Numbered from the stretch's first letter, positions 1 to 8,274 are shown. The stretch: 64,000 nucleotides of DNA from Sphingomonas anseongensis (GCF_023516495.1 NZ_JAMGBC010000001.1:2070501-2134500), one strand, 5' to 3'. Numbers and translations: made by a program. Notes: generated from the sequence alone by a model not told the origin.

Positions 1-381
1 GACATGGTCATCTGCGACGTAGAGCTTCGCGGCACCAACGGGATCGAGTTCGCGCGCATGATCCGCGACGATCCGGTTCACCGCGACGTGCCGCTGCTGC
101 TGATCGTCGGCCGATCGGATCCGGCCGCCGCCGTCGCCGCCTTCCGGGCCGGTGCCGACGGAGTGGTCCGCAAACCGTGCCACTTCGAAGTGCTCGCCGC
201 CTGCATTGCCCGCCAGCTTTCGCGAGCCGATGCGATGAAGCGCCTCACCGACGACAATGCGATGCTCGACGCGAAGATCATCACGCGCGTCATCGAGCTT
301 CGCGAGACCCAGGCGCAGCTCAGCGCTGCGGAAGCGGAGCGGCGAAGGCTCGCCGCAATCGTCGACGGCAGGGCGGCCTAA
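1..381 (+). CDS. Receiver-domain response regulator with coiled-coil tail (5' end outside window)
   Basis: Partial gene: the reading frame is open at base 1 (Asp codon) and the Met at base 4 lies inside the domain, so the true start is upstream. What remains is the second half of a CheY-like receiver: the likely phospho-acceptor Asp in CDVELRG, then PLLLIVGRSD and the conserved Lys in VRKP. The position normally occupied by the switch Thr/Ser (LTA in most receivers) reads Val here. After the receiver comes about 45 residues of charged alpha-helix, likely coiled coil, and no DNA-binding or enzymatic output domain. It is probably a single-domain regulator or the C-terminal end of a hybrid protein. 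Its stop codon overlaps the convergent galU stop by 4 bp. Confidence 0.75.
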   Translation, partial: DMVICDVELRGTNGIEFARMIRDDPVHRDVPLLLIVGRSDPAAAVAAFRAGADGVVRKPCHFEVLAACIARQLSRADAMKRLTDDNAMLDAKIITRVIELRETQAQLSAAEAERRRLAAIVDGRAA

Positions 382-1241
382 AGCGAGCCCAGATATTCGC
401 GGATCTTCGGCGCTAGGTCGTCGCGGTCCAGAGCAAGCGCGATATTGGCAATTACGAATCCGGCCCGATCGCCGCAATCGTGGCGAACGGCATCGACCTT
501 GAGCGCATGGAACGGCTGCTTGCCGATCAGCTTGGCCATCGCGTCAGTCAGCTGGATTTCTCCTCCGGCGCCGCGCTCCCCAGCGTCGAGAACCCGCATC
601 ACGTCCGGCTGGAGGATGTAGCGGCCGATCACGCCTAGCCGGGACGGCGCATCCTGCGGAGCCGGCTTTTCAACCAGGCCGAGCACTTCGGTCAGCTTCC
701 CGTGCGTGCCGCCGGGCGTGATGATTCCGTAGGAATTCGTCTTTTCGGCAGGGACCTCTTCGGTCGCGATCATGTTCCCGCCGACCTCGTTCCAGGCGTC
801 GACCATCTGCCTTAGGGCACCCGGCTTTCCCGCCATCAGGTCGTCGGGGAGGATGACCGCGAACGGCTCGTCGCCAACGATATGGCGGGCGCTCCACACG
901 GCATGGCCCAGGCCCAGCGGTTCCTGCTGGCGGACGGTGACGACCTCGCCGAACTTCGCCCTCGACGGCTCGAGCACATCGAGGCTCTTGCCCTTCTCGC
1001 GAAGCACGGCCTCCAGCTCGAAGGCGCTGTCGAAATAATCGACCAGGCTCGATTTGCCTCGCCCGGTGACGAAGATCATCTGCTCGATCCCCGCCTCGCG
1101 CGCTTCGTCGACCGCATATTGGATCAGCGGCCGGTCGACGATCGTCAGCATCTCTTTCGGCATCGACTTGGTTGCAGGCAGCAGCCGGGTGCCGAGGCCT
1201 GCGACCGGGAACACGGCCTTGCGCAGCGCGGGGTTAGTCAT
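378..1241 (-). CDS. galU: UTP--glucose-1-phosphate uridylyltransferase
   Basis: Makes UDP-glucose from UTP and glucose-1-phosphate, the cytoplasmic precursor for exopolysaccharide and LPS sugars. The 287-residue protein begins with the nucleotidyltransferase signature (AVFPVAGLGTRLLPATKSMPKEML, about residues 9-32), and carries VEKP and GEIQLTDA further on, as in bacterial GalU. The length fits the family. The start at 1241 is chosen because the conserved N-terminus begins there and because it overlaps the upstream lipoprotein stop as ATGA; the frame stays open upstream but that part has no family similarity. Translational coupling to the lipoprotein gene is likely. Confidence 0.95.
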   Translation of the reverse strand: MTNPALRKAVFPVAGLGTRLLPATKSMPKEMLTIVDRPLIQYAVDEAREAGIEQMIFVTGRGKSSLVDYFDSAFELEAVLREKGKSLDVLEPSRAKFGEVVTVRQQEPLGLGHAVWSARHIVGDEPFAVILPDDLMAGKPGALRQMVDAWNEVGGNMIATEEVPAEKTNSYGIITPGGTHGKLTEVLGLVEKPAPQDAPSRLGVIGRYILQPDVMRVLDAGERGAGGEIQLTDAMAKLIGKQPFHALKVDAVRHDCGDRAGFVIANIALALDRDDLAPKIREYLGSL

Positions 1242-1567
1242 TGCGGAGTTACGGGTCCTACAGTGTTGGTCATTTCGTTGTTGAGCTCCTCGACCGGGAG
1301 CGTCGGCGCCTTGCCGGTCGGCGGCGGGAGGTCGAAGCGGTCGCTCTGGCGAGGCGTCGACCTCTTCATCAGCTCGTCGATCCGGTCCGGGTTCGCATAG
1401 GCCGGAGGGCTTAGAAGCTCGTTCGGCGTCGGCGTAGCGCGCGCCATCAACGGCTTGACCGGAAGCGGCTGAACCTTGGCAGGCTCGAGGTCGGCCATCT
1501 TGCCGCAGCCGGCCAGGCAAAGAATTGCCGCCGCGCCCGCAAGCCGGAGATATCGAGAAGCGCTCAC
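1238..1567 (-). CDS. Small lipoprotein of unknown function
   Basis: About 109 residues if the GTG at 1567 is used (VSASRYLRLAG...). A hydrophobic segment ends in a lipobox, ILCLAGC, so the protein is probably lipid-anchored; the mature part is short and rich in Pro (LPPPTGKAPTLPVEEL) with no recognisable domain. An upstream in-frame ATG at 1627 would add 20 residues ahead of the signal peptide and is less likely. Its stop overlaps the galU start by 4 bp, so the two are cotranscribed. Divergent from the TlpA-like gene. Confidence 0.6.
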   Translation of the reverse strand: MSASRYLRLAGAAAILCLAGCGKMADLEPAKVQPLPVKPLMARATPTPNELLSPPAYANPDRIDELMKRSTPRQSDRFDLPPPTGKAPTLPVEELNNEMTNTVGPVTPQ

Positions 1568-1643
1568 TCTCGTCGAAGTAGCGGCTCGCGGATGCTTCTT
1601 CCAGCCGCTTGTGCCTCCGTCGGCCACTGACTATCGCGCGGCC

Positions 1644-2210
1644 ATGACAAACCGCCCGGCCGTCTTGCTGCTCGCTTCGCTCGTGGTGCTTTCCACCCCG
1701 GCCTGCCAGCAAAAGCCGGCGGAAAACGAGGTCACGCAATCCGCCGACGAGCCGTCGAAGGGTGTCGACCGGAGCCACAAGGGCGAGGCGATGCCGGATT
1801 CGCCGCTGTTCAATGGCGACGAAAACGAAGCGACGCTCGCCGAGGCGAAGGGCAAGCCGCTGCTGGTCAACCTGTGGGCCAGCTGGTGCGCTCCTTGCGT
1901 CAAGGAACTTCCGACTTTGGATGCTCTAAGCCGCAAGCCGGGAGCGCCTAAGGTGATCGCCGTTTCGGAAGATGCCGGAAATCGCACCTCCGTCGAGGCC
2001 TTTTTGGAAAGCCACAAGATCACCGACCTCGAAGCATGGCGCGATCCCAAGATGAGCCTGTCGAGCGCGCTGCACGTCCAGGTCATGCCGACGACCGTTT
2101 ATTATGACGCATCGGGCAAGGAGCTTTGGCGATACGTCGGCGATCTCGACTGGACCGGCGAGGAAGCGGCTAAGCTGCTGTCTGAGGCCGGCGCACCCGC
2201 AAAAGGCTGA
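1644..2210 (+). CDS. TlpA-family thioredoxin-like lipoprotein
   Basis: Membrane-anchored periplasmic thiol:disulfide oxidoreductase. From the Met at 1644 the 188-residue protein has a signal peptide with lipobox (LSTPAC, Cys21), a polar linker, and a thioredoxin/redoxin domain with the active site WCAPC (Cys82 and Cys85) in the context LLVNLWASWCAPCVKELP, and the cis-Pro loop VMPTTV. TlpA relatives reduce periplasmic substrates such as cytochrome c or copper-site thiols; the substrate here cannot be told. A longer frame upstream has no features. The 3' end overlaps the convergent EamA gene by 41 bp. Confidence 0.88.
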   Translation: MTNRPAVLLLASLVVLSTPACQQKPAENEVTQSADEPSKGVDRSHKGEAMPDSPLFNGDENEATLAEAKGKPLLVNLWASWCAPCVKELPTLDALSRKPGAPKVIAVSEDAGNRTSVEAFLESHKITDLEAWRDPKMSLSSALHVQVMPTTVYYDASGKELWRYVGDLDWTGEEAAKLLSEAGAPAKG

Positions 2211-3084
2211 GCAACCGTCCATCTATCGCTGCCAGGCCGAGCGCGATGAGGCCAAGGCCGGCAAAATCCTGTGCTGCGAGCTGCTCGCCAAGGAACATCG
2301 CTCCAAGCAGGATCGCAACCGGCGGGACGAGCAGGGTTACGAGGAGGGCATTGGTTGCGCCCGACGTGGCGATGAGCCGGAAATAAAGAACGTATCCGAA
2401 GGCCGTGCAGAAGACGGCAAGAGCGGCGATCGCAGCCCAGGCGGAAATCGGCGGCATGGCGAGAGCCCACGGCTGGTCGATGAACAGCGCCATCGGCAGC
2501 ATGATCACTGCTCCCGCGGTAAGCTGGCCGGTGGTCACGCTCATCGGCGATAGCCCCATCCGCCGAAAGCGGCGCGCCCAGACCGCGGCGAGCGCGTAGC
2601 TGAGCGAGGCTATGACGCAGGCCAGCTGGGCGAGCGCGTCAGTGCCGATGTTCGACAATAAAGACGGGCCGATCATCGTTGCCACTCCGCCGAAGCCGAG
2701 AAGCACTCCCGCGACCTTGCGCGGGCTCATGCGCTCGTCGCGGGTGAGTAGGTGAGCAACGAGAACGCCCCAGATCGGGGTGGTCGCGTTGAGGATCGAA
2801 GCGAGCCCGCTGGCGATATGAGTCTGGCCCCAGCCGAACAAAGTGAATGGGAGCGCATTGTTGAGGAGCGCGAGCAGGAGGATGGAACCCCAGGCCTCGC
2901 GCGGCAGATCGAGGGGCTGCCCCTTTCCTTTAAGGAAGATCCACATGACCGCCGCGGCGATGGTCAGCCGCAACCAAACATAGGTCATCGGCGGCACATG
3001 GCGAACGGCGACGCCGATGAAGAAGAAGGCACCGCCCCAGATGACAGCGAGCGTTCCAAGGATGATCCAGTCGGAGCGATTCAT
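2170..3084 (-). CDS. EamA/DMT-family transporter
   Basis: Inner-membrane protein of the drug/metabolite transporter superfamily, with about ten hydrophobic segments in two tandem EamA repeats (first begins at WIILGTLAVIWGGAFFFIGV, second after the central charged stretch ARRFRRMG). Members export amino acids, metabolites or toxic compounds; the substrate cannot be predicted. I start it at 3084 (MNRSDW), giving 304 residues, the usual length; in-frame starts at 3177 and 3204 would add a hydrophilic 31-40 residue extension. A strong palindrome lies between dapD and this gene and may control it. The 3' end overlaps the TlpA-like gene. Confidence 0.85.
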   Translation of the reverse strand: MNRSDWIILGTLAVIWGGAFFFIGVAVRHVPPMTYVWLRLTIAAAVMWIFLKGKGQPLDLPREAWGSILLLALLNNALPFTLFGWGQTHIASGLASILNATTPIWGVLVAHLLTRDERMSPRKVAGVLLGFGGVATMIGPSLLSNIGTDALAQLACVIASLSYALAAVWARRFRRMGLSPMSVTTGQLTAGAVIMLPMALFIDQPWALAMPPISAWAAIAALAVFCTAFGYVLYFRLIATSGATNALLVTLLVPPVAILLGAMFLGEQLAAQDFAGLGLIALGLAAIDGRLLSLLRVRRPQTAA

Positions 3085-3232
3085 GAGGGTTCGGATCACC
3101 GGCTCGACGTAGACGTCCGGCGCGCCTGCGGCGTCCGCGCAATTGCGCTCAAACTCGGAAGGCTGGACCGGCTTCATGTACGTGCTTTTACCGGTCACGC
3201 GCATGTCCCCGCCAACAAATGGGCGTCGCGAG

Positions 3233-3253
3233 CTGATAAGGTGACCTTATCAG
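3233..3253. promoter_or_regulatory. Perfect 21-bp palindrome between dapD and eamA
   Basis: Arms CTGATAAGGT and ACCTTATCAG, 10 bp each, perfectly complementary around a single central base. It covers the dapD stop codon and lies upstream of all possible starts of the EamA gene. The AT-rich, one-base-centred symmetry looks like an operator for a dimeric repressor (TetR/MarR style); without a T-run it is a poor terminator. The cognate regulator is not evident in the window. Confidence 0.5.
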
Positions 3254-4074
3254 TCCCGAAGCAGCTCGTTGATGCTGGTTTTGGACCGGGTGCGCTCGTC
3301 CACTCGCTTTACGATGACTGCACAGGCGAGGGACGGCCCGCCGTGCTCCGACGGAAGCGCCCCCGGGACCACTACCGAATAAGGCGGGACCCGTCCGTAC
3401 ATTACCTCTCCCGTCGCCCGCTCGACGATCTTGGTCGATGCTCCCAGGAAAACGCCCATCGACAGCACCGATCCGCGCTCGACGATGACGCCCTCGGCGA
3501 CCTCCGACCGGGCTCCTACGAAGCAATCGTCCTCGATGATGACCGGCCCCGCCTGCAGCGGCTCGAGCACTCCGCCGATACCCGCTCCGCCGGATATATG
3601 GACGTTGCGGCCGATCTGGGCGCAGCTTCCAACTGTGGCCCAGGTATCGACCATCGACCCTTCGCCGACCCTCGCACCGATATTGACGAAGCTCGGCATG
3701 AGGACCGCGCCCGGGGCGATATAGGCGCCGCGGCGGACGATCGCTCCCGGGACCGCGCGGAAAGCCGCGGCCTTGAACTCCGCCTCGCCCCAGCCGGCGA
3801 ATTTCGACGGCACCTTGTCCCACCAGTGAGCGCCGCCGGGCCCGCCGCCGATCGCTTCCATGGGATTGAGCCGGAAGGACAGAAGAACGGCTTTCTTGAG
3901 CCACTGGTGGACGATCCACTCGCCCTCGACCTGTTCGGCGATCCGCGCCTCTCCGCGATCGAGCGCACCGACCGCCTCGTCGACGACCCGCCGAAGCTCG
4001 CCGTGCGTCTGGGGACCGAGCGTTTCGCGCTCTTCCCATGCGGCGTCGATCGCCTGCTGAAGGTCTGGACTCAT
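3250..4074 (-). CDS. dapD: 2,3,4,5-tetrahydropyridine-2,6-dicarboxylate N-succinyltransferase
   Basis: Transfers succinyl from succinyl-CoA to tetrahydrodipicolinate, in the succinylase branch of lysine and meso-diaminopimelate synthesis. The 274-residue protein has the DapD N-terminal helical region ([13 protein letters not shown]), then [12 protein letters not shown]-type sequence, and a left-handed beta-helix of hexapeptide repeats ([24 protein letters not shown]..., roughly residues 105-200). The start at 4074 overlaps the upstream HAD gene stop as ATGA; the longer frame upstream only reads through that gene. Confidence 0.96.
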   Translation of the reverse strand: MSPDLQQAIDAAWEERETLGPQTHGELRRVVDEAVGALDRGEARIAEQVEGEWIVHQWLKKAVLLSFRLNPMEAIGGGPGGAHWWDKVPSKFAGWGEAEFKAAAFRAVPGAIVRRGAYIAPGAVLMPSFVNIGARVGEGSMVDTWATVGSCAQIGRNVHISGGAGIGGVLEPLQAGPVIIEDDCFVGARSEVAEGVIVERGSVLSMGVFLGASTKIVERATGEVMYGRVPPYSVVVPGALPSEHGGPSLACAVIVKRVDERTRSKTSINELLRD

Positions 4075-4739
4075 TCCCTCTCCCCGATGATCTCTTCGAG
4101 CCACCCGCCGACGCTGTGGATCTGATAGTCGATATGGTCGCCGCGCGCATGGCTCCCGCGCTCCGATCCGTTGTCGACCCACACGGTCGTCATTCCGAGC
4201 TCTTTCGCAGGTTTCAGGTTGGCAGCCATGTCGTCCGCCAGCAGAGCGGCGGCTGGATCGATCCCGAACCGCTCGCAAAGCAATTCATAGCCGTGCGGGT
4301 CCGGCTTCGGCCGGTAGCTGCTGGCGTGGATGTCGTGAAGTTCGTCGAACTGGTCGTGCACTCCGATCGCCTTCAGCACCCGCCGCGCGTAGGTGGCGTC
4401 GCCATTGGTGAACACCAGCTTCCGGCCCGGAAGCCGCGCGAGCGAAGCGGCCAGCCTGTCGTCGCGGCAAATCCGGTCCAGCGGGATCGCGTGAACGTCA
4501 TCAAGGAAGTGGTTCGGATCCACTCCATGGTGCTTGATCAGCCCGGCCAACGTCGTGCCATGGGTGTGGAAGTGGTGCTTCTGGACCCGGCGGGCCTCTA
4601 CCGCGTCGCAATCGAGCAGCCGTTGGATGTACGCCCCCATTCGCTCGTCGATCAGCTCGAACAGCCCCGTCGAGGCCGGATAGAGGCAATTGTCGAGGTC
4701 GAAGATCCAGTCTCTGATGTGTTCGAAGCGCGGGTCCAT
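4071..4739 (-). CDS. HAD-family pyrimidine 5'-nucleotidase
   Basis: Haloacid dehalogenase-type phosphatase of the pyrimidine 5'-nucleotidase (SDT1/YjjG-like) group. Motif I is DLDNCLYP with Asp14 and Asp16, the NCLYP variant being characteristic of this subgroup; motif II FTNGD, motif III Lys in YRPKPDP, motif [11 protein letters not shown]. The 222-residue length fits. Start at 4739 ([16 protein letters not shown]) places motif I at the normal distance. Transcribed ahead of dapD with a 4-bp overlap; a role in nucleotide clean-up is inferred from the family only. Confidence 0.87.
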   Translation of the reverse strand: MDPRFEHIRDWIFDLDNCLYPASTGLFELIDERMGAYIQRLLDCDAVEARRVQKHHFHTHGTTLAGLIKHHGVDPNHFLDDVHAIPLDRICRDDRLAASLARLPGRKLVFTNGDATYARRVLKAIGVHDQFDELHDIHASSYRPKPDPHGYELLCERFGIDPAAALLADDMAANLKPAKELGMTTVWVDNGSERGSHARGDHIDYQIHSVGGWLEEIIGERE

Positions 4740-4778
4740 TCCTGCGCCGCGCCTTAGCTGGTAAGCTGCTTCAGGAAA

Positions 4779-4792
4779 ATGAAAGCTTTCAT
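4779..4792. promoter_or_regulatory. 14-bp perfect palindrome in divergent promoter region
   Basis: ATGAAAGCTTTCAT is identical to its reverse complement. It sits in the 116-bp region between the divergent HAD nucleotidase and the S8 lipoprotein gene, where both promoters must lie. A second, looser inverted repeat (AAGCTG...CAGCTT) follows at about 4813-4835. Candidate operator; no regulator assigned. Confidence 0.35.
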
Positions 4793-4855
4793 GAGCGATA
4801 CGCACTTTGGGGAAAGCTGTTGCATTTCAGCAGCTTGAGCGGGAGTAACCCAAAA

Positions 4856-7159
4856 ATGAACAGCCGTTTCTTCGCAACCAGCGCTCTAGCTGTGACGCTA
4901 GCGATCGCAGTTTCTGCCTGCGGCGGTGGGGGCGGGGGCACGGATCCGTTGCCGTTCGTTCCGACTCCGACTCCCACTCCGACTCCGACCCCTACGCCGA
5001 CTCCAACCCCCACACCGACTCCAACCCCGACGCCCACTCCGACGACCAATTTCAACGATCGCGAATATGCGAACTCGAATTACGCAGTCGTCGCCAACGC
5101 CATCGCTGCGTACAACAAGGGCGCGACCGGCAAGGGCGTGAAGATCGGAATCGTCGACAGCGGGATCAACAAAAATCTTGTCGAGTTCGTCGGCAAGGTC
5201 GACCCGGCCAGCCGCGACGTCGCCGGCAATCGCGGAGTGACCGACGAAGGCGGTCACGGAACGGCGGTTGCCGCTGTGGCTGCGGCGGCCCGCAACGGCC
5301 AGAACACGCTCGGAGTCGCATTCGATGCGACGATCGTCGTGGAACGTGCCGACGATCCGGGAAGCTGCGCAACCGAGGACGGCTGCGCGTTCTTCGACGA
5401 TGCCATCGCCGCCGGTATCGACGCCGCCCGTGTTGCCGGAGCGAAGGTGATCAACCTGTCGCTCGGCGGCTCGTCGCCGAGCCCGGTCCTGCTAGGGGCA
5501 TTGCAGCGGGCGGTGAATGCTGGAATCGTCATCGTGATCGCCGCCGGAAACGACGGTACCGCCAACCCCGACCCGTTCGCTCTCGTGCCCGCGCAGCAGT
5601 TCGCTGGCCATGTGATCATCGCCGGTTCGATCGGAGACGATGATGGCGCCGGAGGGACCAACATCAACGTTCTGTCCTCCTTCTCCGACAAGGCCGGGAC
5701 CGGTGCGGCTTGGTATCTCACCGCGCTCGGCTACCAGGATCGCGCGCCCGACCAGACGGGGCAGCAGTTCCTGTGGTCCGGGACCAGCTTTTCGGCGCCG
5801 ACAATCTCCGGAGCGGTCGCGCTGATGGCGCAGGCGTTCCCCAACCTTACCGGAGCGCAGATCGTCGACATCCTCTTCAAGTCGGCCGACGACCTCGGAA
5901 CCGCTGGAGTCGACACGACCTTCGGTCACGGCCGTCTCAATATCGCTCGCGCCTTCCAGCCGATCGGGACGACCAGCCTCGCGGACAGCAAGCAGCCTGT
6001 AAACGCTGCGACGACGGACGGCGACCTGCCGGGTCCCGCCGGCGACGCGAACACCGGTCAATCGCTCGGAGCGATCATCCTCGACGGCTACGACCGTGCG
6101 TTCGTGATCGACCTCGCCAAGACCCTTCGCCAGGCGCAGGCGCAGCATCCGCTCGCCCAGGCGATCCAGTCGAATGCGCGGGTGAACAGCGTCACTGCCG
6201 GTCCGCTTACCGTCGCAATGACCGTGTCGGAGCGGCACGACCTGAAGCAGGGCTATAATCTCGAGCGGATGGGTATCGGCCCGGAGGATGCTCACAAGTC
6301 GCGGCTGATCGCCGGCGCGGCAATTGCTCGCCTCGACAAGAAGACGGCCGCGGCATTCGGTTTCGCCGAAGGCGCGAAATCGATGGAGCGGCAGCTCTCG
6401 GGTGCCCAGGCGGGCGCATTCCTGATTGCCAAGGACATCGCCGGCGATCCCGGCTTTGCCGCCAAGCGCGATGGAAGCGTTGCGGTTCGCCGCAATCTCG
6501 GCCCGGTCGCAGTGACGATCGCGGGCGAAAGCGGAAGCGTCTGGAACGAGGTCCGCACGACCGCGACGGACTCGCCGTACAAGTACGCCAGTGTGTCGGT
6601 CGACAAGAAGTTGGGAAGCACGTGGCTTTCGGCGGGCGTCAGCCGTCTTCAGGAGCGGCAGACGCTGCTCGGAGGCCGGATGTCCGACGTCCTCGGTGGC
6701 GGCGGATCGAGCACCATGTTCTTCGACCTGGAGGCTCGCCGCGAGCTCGGCAACGGCTTCAGCGCCGGGCTGATGGCCCGACACGGCTGGACGGACTTCT
6801 CGGCGGGAAGCTTCCAGACCGACGCTTACGCCTTCGACCTTGCGAAGTCGGGGCTGCTCGGCAGCAGCGATCGCCTCGGGCTCAGGATCTCGCAGCCGCT
6901 TCGTGTGTCGAACGGCGGTTTCGCGATGCTCCTGCCGACCAGCTACGATTATTCGTCGCAGACGGCGACGAGCAGCTGGACGACCTATTCGCTGACGCCG
7001 AGCGGGCGCGAGATCGACGCCGAGTTGAGCTACGGATCAGGGTTGTGGAACAATAGCGGCTGGATCGGCGGCAATTTGTTCATGCGCCGCCAGCCCGGCC
7101 ACATCGCCAGCGCGGACAACGACTACGGCGCCGCGATCCGCTTCACGCTCGGCTTCTGA
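4856..7159 (+). CDS. Subtilase (S8) lipoprotein with barrel-like C-terminus
   Basis: Predicted cell-surface serine protease of 767 residues. A signal peptide ends in the lipobox VSAC (Cys22), followed by poly-Gly and 14 Pro-Thr repeats (residues 36-63). The peptidase S8 domain has the full triad Asp101 (GIVDSGI), His134 (GGHGTAVA) and Ser311 (SGTSFSAP), plus oxyanion Asn232 (AAGNDG). The remaining 390 residues include a linker and a beta-rich C-terminal region ending in RFTLGF, with the terminal Phe of outer-membrane barrel proteins, as in subtilase autotransporters. A GGGAG ribosome site precedes the chosen start at 4856; the longer reading from 4820 is rejected for that reason and because the signal peptide starts here. 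A 17-bp convergent overlap with the next gene follows. Confidence 0.87.
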   Translation: MNSRFFATSALAVTLAIAVSACGGGGGGTDPLPFVPTPTPTPTPTPTPTPTPTPTPTPTPTPTTNFNDREYANSNYAVVANAIAAYNKGATGKGVKIGIVDSGINKNLVEFVGKVDPASRDVAGNRGVTDEGGHGTAVAAVAAAARNGQNTLGVAFDATIVVERADDPGSCATEDGCAFFDDAIAAGIDAARVAGAKVINLSLGGSSPSPVLLGALQRAVNAGIVIVIAAGNDGTANPDPFALVPAQQFAGHVIIAGSIGDDDGAGGTNINVLSSFSDKAGTGAAWYLTALGYQDRAPDQTGQQFLWSGTSFSAPTISGAVALMAQAFPNLTGAQIVDILFKSADDLGTAGVDTTFGHGRLNIARAFQPIGTTSLADSKQPVNAATTDGDLPGPAGDANTGQSLGAIILDGYDRAFVIDLAKTLRQAQAQHPLAQAIQSNARVNSVTAGPLTVAMTVSERHDLKQGYNLERMGIGPEDAHKSRLIAGAAIARLDKKTAAAFGFAEGAKSMERQLSGAQAGAFLIAKDIAGDPGFAAKRDGSVAVRRNLGPVAVTIAGESGSVWNEVRTTATDSPYKYASVSVDKKLGSTWLSAGVSRLQERQTLLGGRMSDVLGGGGSSTMFFDLEARRELGNGFSAGLMARHGWTDFSAGSFQTDAYAFDLAKSGLLGSSDRLGLRISQPLRVSNGGFAMLLPTSYDYSSQTATSSWTTYSLTPSGREIDAELSYGSGLWNNSGWIGGNLFMRRQPGHIASADNDYGAAIRFTLGF
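4961..5044 (+). repeat. Pro-Thr coding tandem repeat (14 units of 6 bp)
   Basis: Fourteen CCN-ACN units encode alternating Pro-Thr between the lipidated N-terminus and the protease domain of the S8 lipoprotein. Many units share CCGACT, so slipped-strand length change without frameshift is possible. It probably forms a stiff, extended spacer. Confidence 0.85.
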
Positions 7160-7892
7160 ACCTCGGCAGCAGTCCTCCGACGCTCGCTCGATAGTTGGTG
7201 TAGGACTTGCCGAAGAGGACCGTGAGATCGCGCTCCTCGTAGCGGATGGCGATGAGCATATAGAGTGACATGCCGGCTGCGAGCAGCAGGTGTCCCGCGG
7301 TCATCTCAGGCGTTGCCCAGAAGGCCAGGAAGAAGCCCGCGTAGAGCGGGTGGGCCACCCATTTGTAGAACAATGGCTGCCGAAGCTCCGGGGCCGCCGC
7401 CTGACGTCCGCGCGCATGAAACCATGCCTGCTGAAGCCCGAACAGTTCAAAATGGTTGATCAGGAAGGTGCTGACGAGAACGATCCCGAAACCGGCGAGG
7501 AACAGCAGCAAAAGCAAATCGTGAAGAAGCGGATTGCGAACGCTCCAGACGATCCCATCGATCGGCTGCCAGAATCGGAACAGGACGATCAATGCGAGGC
7601 TTGCCAGGAGCACGTACATGCTTCGTTCGACCTGTGGCGGCACGATCTTCGTCCAGGCGCGCTTGAATCCCTGCCGGGCCATGACGCTGTGTTGGAGACC
7701 GAACAGCCCGATGAGGGCCACATCGATGAGGGCAGCGGCGCCCACGGTCAAAGTCGACGCTGGATTGTCGACCGTTTTGGGGGTGATCGAGCCGACGGTG
7801 AAATCGCCGACGAAAACCACGAGGTAGAGGAAGGTGGCGAAGAAGATCGCGTAGCAGAATATTGCGAATAGCAGGTTGAGCGCTCGTGACAT
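7143..7892 (-). CDS. mddA: Methanethiol S-methyltransferase-like membrane protein
   Basis: Inner-membrane protein of 249 residues in the NnrU/isoprenylcysteine methyltransferase superfamily. It resembles MddA, which methylates methanethiol with S-adenosylmethionine to give dimethyl sulfide: five or six hydrophobic segments, the GLFGLQHSVMARQGFKRAWTKIVPPQVERSMYVLL block after the second segment, and the C-terminal RHPLY-type motif, here KWVAHPLYAGFFLAFWATPEMT, and EERDL. The assignment to MddA rather than another NnrU-like protein rests on remembered similarity, so the gene name is moderately sure. The 3' end overlaps the S8 gene by 17 bp. Confidence 0.72.
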   Translation of the reverse strand: MSRALNLLFAIFCYAIFFATFLYLVVFVGDFTVGSITPKTVDNPASTLTVGAAALIDVALIGLFGLQHSVMARQGFKRAWTKIVPPQVERSMYVLLASLALIVLFRFWQPIDGIVWSVRNPLLHDLLLLLFLAGFGIVLVSTFLINHFELFGLQQAWFHARGRQAAAPELRQPLFYKWVAHPLYAGFFLAFWATPEMTAGHLLLAAGMSLYMLIAIRYEERDLTVLFGKSYTNYRASVGGLLPRFRSRA

Positions 7893-7928
7893 GCCGATTT
7901 CCCCCTTCGGCTGTTTGCGATGGAACTC

Positions 7929-8213
7929 CTATTGGCGGCCGAGTCCATATTTGACCACGATCGGCGCCTCGCAGCCGTTCGAGTCATGGCGAAAGACCGC
8001 GATATAGGCATTGGCCGGCGGCAAGTCCGTGAGCTTGTGAAGCTTGGCCGAGCCGCCCCGCTTCACACGCTCCGCAGCAACTTGGGCGGCGGTCTTCGGG
8101 CATAGCCCTTGCGGTTCGCGCGGGGTCGGTTTGTAACTAGGCATATCCCTCGCGGGGAGCGAAGCGGCCGAGGCCGGGATTGCCAGCAGAGCAGTCAGAA
8201 GCAGGACAGGCAT
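7929..8213 (-). CDS. Small secreted protein of unknown function
   Basis: 94 residues with a typical signal peptide (MPVLLLTALLAIPASAAS). The mature part has two Cys (LCPKTAAQ and SNGCEAP), which could form a disulfide, and no domain I recognise. A GGAG ribosome site lies 8 bases before the ATG at 8213. It stands 36 bases upstream of the mddA-like gene on the same strand and may be cotranscribed with it. Confidence 0.6.
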   Translation of the reverse strand: MPVLLLTALLAIPASAASLPARDMPSYKPTPREPQGLCPKTAAQVAAERVKRGGSAKLHKLTDLPPANAYIAVFRHDSNGCEAPIVVKYGLGRQ

Positions 8214-8274
8214 AACACCGGCTCCTTCTTGCTTTCTCGGTAGCAGATTTCAGCTCGTGAAGGGAGGGGCGCTA

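Noticed and set aside
2752-4125. Long open frame on the plus strand opposite eamA and dapD
   Set aside because: It mirrors dapD and eamA in a GC-rich genome; low-complexity Arg/Asp composition and no family features.
4961-5044. Tandem repeat as a possible CRISPR
   Set aside because: Six-bp units in frame coding Pro-Thr; no spacers.
5492-6784. 430-codon minus-strand frame inside the S8 gene
   Set aside because: Antisense of the S8 gene; Arg/Gly-rich and without known motifs.
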